This document shows, piece by piece, positions 1 to 5,455 of a stretch of DNA of 5,486 bases. Origin of the DNA: Bacillota bacterium (lineage in GTDB: Bacteria > Bacillota > Clostridia > Oscillospirales > Acutalibacteraceae); the NCBI GenBank assembly GCA_023415895.1, contig JAEZJA010000276.1, positions 1 through 5,486 of the forward strand. The letters run 5' to 3'. The notes under the pieces are model-generated. The model ran no database searches and was not told the origin of the DNA. It was given only the letters and a program-made list of their open reading frames with translations. Positions within the stretch are counted from its first letter, which is position 1, and each line of letters opens with the position of its first letter. A program made the position numbers and the translations under genes.

Positions 1-52
1 GATAAACCTCTTTCAGACGGGGTTTCTGTGTGTGAGAGAATGCTCCTTTTGT

Positions 53-388
53 CTACCGATTGTTTATCCTTTCAAGGTTTATGGAAGATGCAATAGCATA
101 AACAATAAAAATACCTGTGACCAACACACTCACATAAGACAACCATCCGACTTCAACAACCATATCAAAGGCATTCAGTAAAAAAATGATTCCTAGCAAG
201 AGAAAAACAATTGCCGATTGTCTGTAATGAGGTTTCTTATTCATTGCTCCACGCTCTTTTGTCGTCGCATAAAGATACGCATTGAAAAACAAAAATCCTT
301 TTTCTTTGAAATGAAATCCGCTAATAATAAACGTTGCCAAAGAGAGAAGTAAACGGTTAACAAAACCAATCATTTCACCTGTACTCAT
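53..388 (-). CDS. Small hypothetical membrane protein, three predicted TM segments
   Basis: The protein has 111 residues and I do not recognise it with confidence. Hydrophobic stretches lie at about residues 9-25, 57-76 and 84-102. Between the first and second is a polar, basic segment (about 28-56) containing NAYLYATTKERG. This layout loosely recalls small Firmicute membrane proteins of the DUF3784 type, but that is only a resemblance. The ATG at 386-388 is chosen because an AAAGGAG ribosome binding site lies 9 bases upstream. An in-frame TTG at 407-409 would lengthen the protein by seven residues, but it overlaps that site and has none of its own. The gene is monocistronic as far as visible, with a promoter at 430-458. 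It is clearly more AT-rich than the sporulation genes: bases 241-300 are about 38% G+C, against about 72% for 1381-1440 in gpr. This could mean separate ancestry. The function is unknown. Confidence 0.6.
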   Translation of the reverse strand: MSTGEMIGFVNRLLLSLATFIISGFHFKEKGFLFFNAYLYATTKERGAMNKKPHYRQSAIVFLLLGIIFLLNAFDMVVEVGWLSYVSVLVTGIFIVYAIASSINLERINNR

Positions 389-397
389 ATTTCCTAT

Positions 398-404
398 CTC
401 CTTT
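398..404 (-). promoter_or_regulatory. Ribosome binding site deciding the start of the 53-388 gene
   Basis: Read on the minus strand the sequence is AAAGGAG, nine bases before the ATG at 386-388. It fixes that ATG as the start rather than the upstream TTG at 407-409, which touches the site. Confidence 0.75.
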
Positions 405-429
405 GTCAAATATCCTGTTTAACATTACC

Positions 430-458
430 ATTATACTACTGATCTCATATTTTTACAA
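430..458 (-). promoter_or_regulatory. Sigma-A-type promoter of the small membrane protein gene
   Basis: On the minus strand a perfect -10 TATAAT (430-435) is preceded by a 17-base spacer and a partial -35 TTGTAA (453-458, 4 of 6 consensus bases). Transcription would start near 423, leaving an untranslated leader of roughly 35 bases that contains the AAAGGAG site. This suggests vegetative expression independent of the sporulation genes. Confidence 0.6.
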
Positions 459-537
459 TCAAGAGATATCTTGTAATCGAAACACCCTTCTCGTATCGCC
501 CAGGTGGGTTCTTGCATCAATTGGCCCATGAAACGCC

Positions 538-564
538 AAAAAGCCTCCGTCTCAGACGGAGGCT
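538..564 (-). terminator. Rho-independent terminator of rpsT
   Basis: On the minus strand AGCCTCCGTC (564-555), a 3-base loop TGA, and GACGGAGGCT (551-542) form a perfect 10-bp GC-rich stem. A run of T follows (five, counting the last stem base). It lies about 15 bases after the rpsT stop codon. The plus-strand reading has no T run, so it works in the rpsT direction only. It also insulates the AT-rich gene downstream. Confidence 0.9.
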
Positions 565-579
565 CAACAGACGATGTTG

Positions 580-834
580 TTAAGCATTGACTTTTTTGGC
601 AAGGGCGGACTTTCTCCGTGCAGCCGTATTCTTATGCAGCAATCCCTTAGCCGTAGCCTGATCGATCTTCTTCATCGTGTCACGAACAATCGCGTCTTTA
701 TCGGCATCGTTAGCCGTGACAGCCGCGTTGGCCTTTTTAATCTGCGTTTTCAGGGCAGACTGGTTGGCCTGGTTGTGAGCAGAACGAGACGACGTAATCT
801 TCACACGCTTTTTGGCGGATTTAATGTTGGGCAT
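580..834 (-). CDS. rpsT: 30S ribosomal protein S20
   Basis: S20 binds the 5' domain of 16S rRNA and helps assemble the small ribosomal subunit. The 84-residue product begins MPNIKSAKKRVK, the family's hallmark N-terminus. It is rich in Lys, Arg and Ala throughout, with the typical central segment DTMKKIDQATAKG and C-terminal NTAARRKSALAKKVNA. Its length is normal for the family. The ATG at 832-834 is chosen because it gives the conserved MPNIKSAKKR start and has GGAGGT six bases upstream; a GTG two codons earlier overlaps the spacer and is not needed. The gene stands alone, with its own promoter (882-910) and terminator (538-564). It diverges from gpr, the same arrangement known in Bacillus subtilis. 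No odd features are seen. Confidence 0.97.
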   Translation of the reverse strand: MPNIKSAKKRVKITSSRSAHNQANQSALKTQIKKANAAVTANDADKDAIVRDTMKKIDQATAKGLLHKNTAARRKSALAKKVNA

Positions 835-840
835 GGTCAC

Positions 841-846
841 ACCTCC
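841..846 (-). promoter_or_regulatory. Ribosome binding site of rpsT
   Basis: The minus-strand sequence is GGAGGT, within GGGAGGTG, six bases before the ATG at 832-834. It is a strong site, as expected for a highly expressed ribosomal gene, and it supports the ATG over the GTG at 838-840. Confidence 0.8.
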
Positions 847-881
847 CTCGCTGGAACATGAATGTAAATCACGTAGAAGTT

Positions 882-910
882 ATAATACCACGAAACCTGT
901 AGGATTGCAA
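882..910 (-). promoter_or_regulatory. Extended -10 sigma-A promoter of rpsT
   Basis: On the minus strand TTGCAA (905-910) is followed by 17 bases and then TATTAT (882-887). The -10 box is preceded by TGG, an extended -10 motif. The predicted start near 875 gives a leader of about 40 bases before the rpsT ATG. It lies back to back with the sporulation promoter of gpr. Confidence 0.7.
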
Positions 911-977
911 CAGTTTTTTTCATCCGAACGAAAGCTGGAAGACAAGTGCCCAACATAAATTCCTGGCAGGGAATGAC

Positions 978-1006
978 GCATAGCCGCGGGCTTTGGGTGA
1001 ATACTA
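978..1006 (+). promoter_or_regulatory. Sigma-G (possibly also sigma-F) promoter of gpr
   Basis: A -35-like GCATA (978-982) and a -10-like AATACTA (1000-1006) are separated by 17 bases. The B. subtilis sigma-G consensus, from memory, is GHATR and CATNHTA with about 18 bases between, so the -35 matches fully and the -10 in six of seven positions. The same -10 region read as GTGAATACTA (997-1006) is also close to the sigma-F -10 pattern. Known gpr genes are read by sigma-F and sigma-G in the forespore, which fits. The transcript would begin near 1013, about 30 bases before the gpr start codon. Confidence 0.55.
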
Positions 1007-1029
1007 GCATTACACCAAGCCAAAAACGG

Positions 1030-1034
1030 AAGGA
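1030..1034 (+). promoter_or_regulatory. Ribosome binding site deciding the gpr start
   Basis: AAGGA, within GGAAGGATG, lies 10 bases before the ATG at 1045. The longer in-frame ATG at 946 has no such site and starts upstream of the predicted promoter, so 1045 is the better start. Confidence 0.65.
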
Positions 1035-1044
1035 TGAACCTGTT

Positions 1045-1926
1045 ATGCAGCAGCGAACCGATCTCGCCATTGAATCCGCCGCACTTTCCCAGAATGGACA
1101 CGTGGCAGAGCTGCCGGGTGTCCGGCGTGAAACCGAGCAAAGGGGAGATATGCGCCTGACCCGCATTGTGATTGAAACCGAGCAGGGAGCCAAAGCCGTT
1201 GGCCGCCCACTGGGGACCTATATTACCGCCGAATTACCCCCGCTATCCGATGACGACGAACATATGGAGCAGCGCGCCCTTGAGCTCGGCAAGGAGCTGC
1301 AGTCGCTGCTTCCTGCCGAGGGGACGGTGCTGGTGGTGGGGCTGGGCAACGAATCCATCACCCCCGATGCGCTTGGCCCCCGGTCGGCGGGAATGGTACT
1401 CGCCACGCGGCACATCGGCGGCGAATTCGCCCGCAGCACCGGTCTGGACGACCTGCGCTCCGCCGCCGTCTTCATCCCCGGCGTACTCGGGCAAACGGGC
1501 GTGGAGAGCAGTGAAATGGTCAAGGGCATCAGCAGCATTGTACAACCTGTCGCCATCATTGTCATTGATGCGCTCGCCGCACGCAGTGTGGAACGGCTGG
1601 GCTGTACCATCCAGCTTTGTGACACGGGCATCTCCCCCGGCTCGGGAGTGGGCAACAACCGCATGGCGCTCAATCGCGAAACGCTGGGCGTTCCGGTCAT
1701 CGGGTTGGGCGTGCCGACGGTTGTGGATGCGCGTACGGTGGCCATGGATCTGACCGGACAGGAGGATGCCGGCGAAAAAGTAACCCCCCGCGGAGCCGAA
1801 ATGATGGTGACACCGCGGGAGATTGATCTGATTATCCGCCGTGCCTCACGCCTGACAGCCATGACCATCAACGCCGCACTTCAGCCCGAATACTCTCCCC
1901 TGTCCCTGATTGCCGAAGCGGTATGA
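1045..1926 (+). CDS. gpr: GPR, spore germination endopeptidase (SASP protease)
   Basis: GPR is an aspartic-type protease (family A25). It is made as an inactive zymogen in the forespore, activates itself late in sporulation, and degrades the small acid-soluble DNA-binding proteins at germination. The 293-residue product carries the family signature throughout: RTDLAIE near the N-terminus (residues 4-10), VVGLGNESITPDALGP (97-112), VIDALAARSVERL (173-185), DTGISPGSGVGNNR (193-206), PVIGLGVPTVVDA (217-229), and MVTPREID then INAALQP at the C-terminus. By alignment from memory with B. megaterium GPR, the catalytic Asp127 and Asp193 correspond to Asp108 (TPDALGP) and Asp175 (IDALAARS). Self-cleavage would fall in RTD/LAIE, removing only about six residues instead of 15. 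The protein is short (about 370 in Bacillus) because most of the insert between PTVVDA and MVTP is missing. An in-frame ATG at 946 is rejected as start because it precedes the predicted promoter and lacks a ribosome binding site. spoIIP follows after 60 bases. Confidence 0.97.
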   Translation: MQQRTDLAIESAALSQNGHVAELPGVRRETEQRGDMRLTRIVIETEQGAKAVGRPLGTYITAELPPLSDDDEHMEQRALELGKELQSLLPAEGTVLVVGLGNESITPDALGPRSAGMVLATRHIGGEFARSTGLDDLRSAAVFIPGVLGQTGVESSEMVKGISSIVQPVAIIVIDALAARSVERLGCTIQLCDTGISPGSGVGNNRMALNRETLGVPVIGLGVPTVVDARTVAMDLTGQEDAGEKVTPRGAEMMVTPREIDLIIRRASRLTAMTINAALQPEYSPLSLIAEAV

Positions 1927-1941
1927 GCCCCGTACCCCGTG

Positions 1942-1970
1942 GCATATTCCTTTCGGGCGGCGCATACCTT
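1942..1970 (+). promoter_or_regulatory. Sigma-E promoter of spoIIP
   Basis: GCATATT (1942-1948), a 14-base spacer, and CATACCTT (1963-1970) match the mother-cell sigma-E pattern as remembered (kmATATT, 14 bases, CATACAnT). The -35 is full and the -10 matches seven of eight. spoIIP is known to be sigma-E dependent in B. subtilis. The predicted transcription start is near 1975-1978, only about ten bases before the spoIIP ATG, so the GGTGA at 1976-1980 would sit at the very 5' end of the message. Confidence 0.75.
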
Positions 1971-1986
1971 GTAACGGTGATGCTGT

Positions 1987-3126
1987 ATGGAATTGAGACA
2001 AAAAAACAATAAGCCGCCTTTTTCGGGTAAAACACCCGTTGAACGTATACGCACCCTCATCCTTGTCGGCACTCTGACGATCTGCGTCACCTTGGCGGTG
2101 GGCGGCGTTTCGAGCGGACAGCTTCTGGAATTCGGCCGCAGTCTCGCCATGCTTTCGGTCAGCATCATGCAGCCCGAGGGAGGTGTACAGGCTCTGAGCG
2201 GACGTCTGGATCGTCTGCCTGCCAACCAAAAAGTAAAGGATGGCAACGAACGGGCTGACGGCACGTCCTATGACACAGGGGGTGCCGATCAATCGGTTGA
2301 CACTAACTCCTCCCACGCCTCGGGTGAGGTTCCGGCCGAAGCGGGAGACGGCGGCAAAGTGATCGAGCAGCAGATCACAACCGAAAGCGCCCAGATTCAG
2401 GGCGTGTCGATAAAAAACGCCAGTAGCGCGTCCATCGACGTTGCTGCGGAGCTTGCCAAAAAGCCGGACATCGACATTGTGAAGACCAAAGAGCCGCAGG
2501 TGCTCATTCTCCACACGCATACCACTGAAGCCTACATGACCTATTTTGCCGGGTATTATAACGCAAGTGACCCCAACCGCACCAGCGATACCTCGCGCAG
2601 CGTTGTCGCCGTGGGGGAAGCCATTGCGCAGCAGCTGCGCGCCTCGGGCATCGGTGTCATCCATGAAACCACCGTCTTTGACAGTCCCTACACCGGCGCT
2701 TATGATCGTGCCGCAGAGGTCATAAGCAAGCTGCTCAAGCAATACCCTACCATCAAGGTCGTTCTGGATATTCACCGTGACGCCATTAACCGCTCCACGT
2801 CCGAAAAACTTAAGCCCACAGCTGTGATCGATGGCAAAAAAGCAGCGCAGATGATGATTATCACGAGCGTGTGCAACAGCAAGACTGCCCCCCACCCCGA
2901 TTGGGAGCAGAATCTGCGTTTTGCGCTCAGGCTTCACAGCACCCTCAACACACAATACGAAGGGATCATGCGCCCTATGTACCTCGTGGACAGCCGGTAT
3001 AACGAGCATCTGACACACGGCTCGTTGCTCATTGAAGTGGGCTCCGAGGCCAACACGATCGATGAAGCCACCTATTCGGGCGAGCTGCTGGGCAAGGGAT
3101 TATCCAAGGTTCTCTCCGAATTGTAG
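1987..3126 (+). CDS. spoIIP: Stage II sporulation protein P, peptidoglycan amidase/endopeptidase
   Basis: SpoIIP works with SpoIID and SpoIIM at the engulfing mother-cell membrane, where it cuts stem peptides from and between peptidoglycan strands so the membrane can migrate around the forespore. The 379-residue product (about 400 in B. subtilis) has a basic N-terminus and one membrane anchor at about residues 22-41. A low-complexity linker rich in Gly, Ser, Asp and Glu follows (about 83-125), then the catalytic domain (about 165-379). Family motifs are HTHTTEAY (176-183), DIHRDA (261-266) and HGSLLIEVGSEANT (344-357). The His and Glu residues in these are the likely zinc ligands and catalytic residues. 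The ATG at 1987 is the only sensible start; a weak GGTGA lies six bases upstream. A sigma-E promoter sits just before it, and read-through from gpr is also possible because no terminator separates them. SpoIID and SpoIIM are not in the window. Confidence 0.95.
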   Translation: MELRQKNNKPPFSGKTPVERIRTLILVGTLTICVTLAVGGVSSGQLLEFGRSLAMLSVSIMQPEGGVQALSGRLDRLPANQKVKDGNERADGTSYDTGGADQSVDTNSSHASGEVPAEAGDGGKVIEQQITTESAQIQGVSIKNASSASIDVAAELAKKPDIDIVKTKEPQVLILHTHTTEAYMTYFAGYYNASDPNRTSDTSRSVVAVGEAIAQQLRASGIGVIHETTVFDSPYTGAYDRAAEVISKLLKQYPTIKVVLDIHRDAINRSTSEKLKPTAVIDGKKAAQMMIITSVCNSKTAPHPDWEQNLRFALRLHSTLNTQYEGIMRPMYLVDSRYNEHLTHGSLLIEVGSEANTIDEATYSGELLGKGLSKVLSEL

Positions 3127-3205
3127 GCAAAGCTCATGAACAGCCATCTGGTGCCTTCATCGGACATAAAACCCACCAACGTTTAACATTCAGGGAGTAG
3201 AATTC

Positions 3206-3562
3206 ATGAAACGCACAGCCAAGAAAACCAGACCCACCGTACGCTATCCGCGCATGCGTGCCTTCTTCTCGTCCGCCATGCTGACCGCCTGCGTGGTCAT
3301 GCTGATCGCTGGCTTCCTGACAGCGGATTACAATACCCGGCGTGTAGGGCTGGGCAGCAGTGCCAGCATGAGATTGGATATCACGCAACATGAGGGGCAG
3401 ATTGACATCGATATCCTGGGCAGAAAGCAGACCATCACCCTTCCCGAACAGGTAACCATATGGGCAGGACGGCTATATAACCTGCTGCCGCCCGAATGGC
3501 GGGTGCTGCGCTGGCTGTACGAGAGCGAACGCGACGCGGTTACACAACTGGTCACACCATGA
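3206..3562 (+). CDS. Uncharacterised single-pass membrane protein downstream of spoIIP
   Basis: I do not recognise this 118-residue protein. The first 19 residues are strongly basic (MKRTAKKTRPTVRYPRMR). One hydrophobic segment follows (about 20-40), and then an approximately 78-residue domain that by the positive-inside rule should face outside. That domain has a stretch of alternating hydrophobic residues suggesting beta strands (about 55-79, including QIDIDILGRKQTITLP), followed by a probable helical part with YNLLPPEWRVLRWLYESE. There is no cysteine-, histidine- or metal-rich motif that would indicate an enzyme. The start has AGGGAG (3192-3197) eight bases upstream. The gene lies 79 bases after spoIIP with no terminator between, so co-transcription in the mother cell is likely. 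In B. subtilis the small membrane gene yqxA (DUF3679) occupies this position before lepA; this could be a diverged counterpart, but I see no sequence proof. Confidence 0.8.
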   Translation: MKRTAKKTRPTVRYPRMRAFFSSAMLTACVVMLIAGFLTADYNTRRVGLGSSASMRLDITQHEGQIDIDILGRKQTITLPEQVTIWAGRLYNLLPPEWRVLRWLYESERDAVTQLVTP

Positions 3563-3566
3563 AACC

Positions 3567-3595
3567 AAGGGGCTGCAGAATATCTGCAGCCCCTT
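3567..3595. terminator. Terminator hairpin between convergent operons
   Basis: AAGGGGCTGCAG (3567-3578), loop AATAT, and CTGCAGCCCCTT (3584-3595) form a perfect 12-bp stem only five bases after the stop at 3560-3562. The plus strand ends in TTT, and the minus-strand reading ends in TTGGTTT, so the T run is weak on both. Its placement between the plus-strand sporulation cluster and the minus-strand permease operon suggests it terminates both. Confidence 0.75.
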
Positions 3596-3642
3596 TACCA
3601 TGTGCTCCAAAACAGAATAAAGAGCGTTTAAGCGTCAGATCA

Positions 3643-4587
3643 TTACTCACCCGTCAAGCCGGTGCGTTCGATGCTTTCAATGAAGTACCGCTGGAGAAAT
3701 ACATACATCGCGATCAGCGGCAGAATCGTCAGAAGCGTCCCGGCCAGCCGGATGGCTTCATTGAGTTTATTGACCGTACTGTAATCGTTGGTGGCATACA
3801 TATGCGTATACGAGTCCACAAAGTTTTGCAGCCTAATCGGGAGAGTGGGAATGGCCGCGCCATAAAACATGCCGCTCTGGATGGATTCATTCCAGCTCCA
3901 GATCATGGTGAACAGGAAGGTAACCAGCACCGCCGAACCGGCCATGGGCAGCGCCACCTTCATATAAATGCGCATGGGTCCCGCGCCGTCAATAGAGGCG
4001 GCTTCATCAAAAGCTGTCGGATACGAACGGTAAAACTGATAAAACACCAGGATAAACAGAGAACTCTTGATTCCCTGCCCCAGCAGGGAGGGCAAAAAGG
4101 TCACCAGCGGCGTATCGATCAGGTGATAGGTTTTGAAGAGAATGTACCGTGGCACCAGTGTGACCTGAGAGGGGATGATGTAGGCAGCGATCAGCAGCAC
4201 CAGCCAAAACTTCTTGCCGGGCATACGAAAACGCGCCAATCCATAAGAGACAAACGACAAGGCCAGCGTCTGCAGCAGCGCCGGACCCACCGACATCAAC
4301 AGTGACCACCCGAGAGAGGGCAGATAGCCCAGCACCTTCCACGCCCGTACAAAATTGTCCATATCCAACATCGTGGGAATCCAGATCACGGTCGGATCAA
4401 CCAGATCATCGGTAGACATAAAACTGTTGACCAGCATATAGAGGACAGGATAGATAAAAACAAAGCCCAGACCGATCAGCAAGCCGTAAATACAGAGCTT
4501 TGCCACCAGCTTCGGTGATTTGTTACGCAGCTTGGTTGAGATGGCTGTCATGCGCCGACGGCTCTGCAGCTTTTCAATTGTTGTCAT
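3643..4587 (-). CDS. Carbohydrate ABC transporter permease, MalG type
   Basis: This is a membrane subunit of a CUT1-type sugar importer; it pairs with the MalF-type partner encoded just upstream to form the channel. The 314-residue protein has about six hydrophobic segments, near residues 31-53, 88-116, 127-146, 160-182, 216-234 and 281-300. The cytoplasmic EAA loop that docks on the ATPase is at 195-215, beginning EAASIDGAGP and ending KVALPM. The C-terminus QRYFIESIERTGLTGE is close to the MalG-family ending (RYFVxGLTAGAVKG-like). Two A/G-rich ribosome binding sites precede the ATG; the nearer, AAGGAGG at 4598-4604, is ten bases away and lies inside the upstream gene. The start overlaps that gene by 14 bases, so translation is probably coupled. 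The exact sugar cannot be told. No solute-binding protein or ATPase gene is in the window. Confidence 0.93.
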   Translation of the reverse strand: MTTIEKLQSRRRMTAISTKLRNKSPKLVAKLCIYGLLIGLGFVFIYPVLYMLVNSFMSTDDLVDPTVIWIPTMLDMDNFVRAWKVLGYLPSLGWSLLMSVGPALLQTLALSFVSYGLARFRMPGKKFWLVLLIAAYIIPSQVTLVPRYILFKTYHLIDTPLVTFLPSLLGQGIKSSLFILVFYQFYRSYPTAFDEAASIDGAGPMRIYMKVALPMAGSAVLVTFLFTMIWSWNESIQSGMFYGAAIPTLPIRLQNFVDSYTHMYATNDYSTVNKLNEAIRLAGTLLTILPLIAMYVFLQRYFIESIERTGLTGE

Positions 4588-5455
4588 CTTGCTTGAGCCT
4601 CCTTGCCTCCCGGACTTCTTTCCAGTCGTTGAGTATCAGAAAAGCGACCAGCAGAACCAGCAGAATGGTCGCAAAATGAATCCAAGACAGCGCTGCGGAA
4701 AAGCTGTACTGCTTTCCCTGTTCAAACATGTGGAGCTTGATCTTGCTGTTGATCTCGTTGTTGGGGAAGTTGGCAAACTCCACAATGGAATAAATGGTGT
4801 TGAGCAGGATGGTCGGGCGCAGATAAGGCAGCGTGATTTTCCAGAAGCTTTCCCAAGCTGTGGCTCCGTCGATCGAAGCGGCTTCATAAAGATTGGGATC
4901 AATCTTTTGTAAACCGGCAAGGAACAGAATGATCTGTACGCCGCTCATCCACAGAATCATAACAAACTGATCGAGTGCGTACAGAATAGGTTGAGACAGC
5001 AGAGGCGGCAGGGTCGCAATAATTTGGTACAGCGCACTTGAAGAGGGCTGAATTACCATGGAGGAATCCTGTGTCAACAGCTCGGTGATGACCGGCCCGC
5101 TCATAATGACCACCGGCAGGAAAAAGACCGCCCGAAAAAAGGTACGACCGGGAAACTTGTTGTTAAGCAGCAGGCTGATAATCAGCGCAAACACGACGAT
5201 GATGGGCGTAGAAAGCACAATAAAGCCCACCAGATTCAGCAATTCCATGGAAAATTCAGTATCCACAAAAAAGGCATCGTGATAGAATTCCCAGCCCTTA
5301 AAGGTCTGTATAATGCCGCCCGGCTTAATCTCCACGCTATTAAAGCTCAGAGACAGCGCGAAGACCACCGGATAGGCCGTGAATACAAGAAAACCGATTA
5401 TCCACGGAAAGAAAAAGGCATACGACGTCATGGCTTCTCGGGTACGCAAAGTCAT
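4574..5455 (-). CDS. Carbohydrate ABC transporter permease, MalF/UgpA type (5' end uncertain)
   Basis: This is the partner channel subunit of the sugar importer. In the 293-residue version, hydrophobic segments lie near residues 11-37, 72-97, 106-126, 160-182, 211-230 and 254-275. The first carries FFFPWIIGFLVFTAYPV, the usual start of this family. The EAA loop is at 191-211, beginning EAASIDGATA and ending KITLPY, for contact with the ATPase. The start is uncertain: the ATG at 5453-5455 has only a weak GAAGAG about ten bases upstream, and the frame stays open to the window edge at 5486, adding basic residues (SRTTAKSPKR) typical of a cytoplasmic N-terminus. The true start may therefore lie outside. 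It overlaps the MalG-type gene by 14 bases. The C-terminal segment with ANFPNNEINSKI recalls permeases of Paenibacillus- and Clostridia-type polysaccharide-derived sugar operons, but that is from memory and weak. Confidence 0.9.
   Translation of the reverse strand: MTLRTREAMTSYAFFFPWIIGFLVFTAYPVVFALSLSFNSVEIKPGGIIQTFKGWEFYHDAFFVDTEFSMELLNLVGFIVLSTPIIVVFALIISLLLNNKFPGRTFFRAVFFLPVVIMSGPVITELLTQDSSMVIQPSSSALYQIIATLPPLLSQPILYALDQFVMILWMSGVQIILFLAGLQKIDPNLYEAASIDGATAWESFWKITLPYLRPTILLNTIYSIVEFANFPNNEINSKIKLHMFEQGKQYSFSAALSWIHFATILLVLLVAFLILNDWKEVREARRLKQDDNN

Noticed and set aside
4..25. Imperfect hairpin (AAACCTC / GGGGTTT) downstream of the small membrane protein gene.
   Set aside because: On the strand of that gene the 7-bp stem has a mismatch and an 8-base loop, with no T run after it; unsupported as a terminator.
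459..537. Short non-coding stretch with small inverted repeats (TTGGC at 521-525 and GCCAA at 535-539), considered as a small RNA or riboswitch.
   Set aside because: It lies between the rpsT terminator and the next promoter, is under 80 bases, and shows no promoter or T-run terminator of its own and no riboswitch core I recognise.
881..886. TATAAT on the plus strand, pointing toward gpr.
   Set aside because: No -35 box lies at a proper distance upstream. It is the overlap of the rpsT -10 region read on the other strand.
1846..3018. Long open frame of 390 codons on the minus strand, antisense to spoIIP and the end of gpr.
   Set aside because: The plus strand encodes clear GPR and SpoIIP motifs over the same bases. 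The antisense translation shows no recognisable domain, and a long open frame is expected opposite GC-rich coding sequence.
3136..3186. Mini-ORF of 16 codons (ATG to TAA) between spoIIP and the next gene.
   Set aside because: No ribosome binding site precedes it and the peptide has no recognisable pattern; it is consistent with chance.
3164..3193. Sigma-G-like spacing (ACATA, 18 bases, CATTCAG) before the 118-residue gene.
   Set aside because: The -10 misses two key positions and the -35 lacks its first G; too weak to call.
3496..4305. Open frame of 269 codons on the plus strand across the permease gene.
   Set aside because: It is antisense to a permease with a clear EAA loop and membrane segments. 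Its own product is rich in His, Gln and Arg with no sensible pattern, and it runs through the terminator hairpin.
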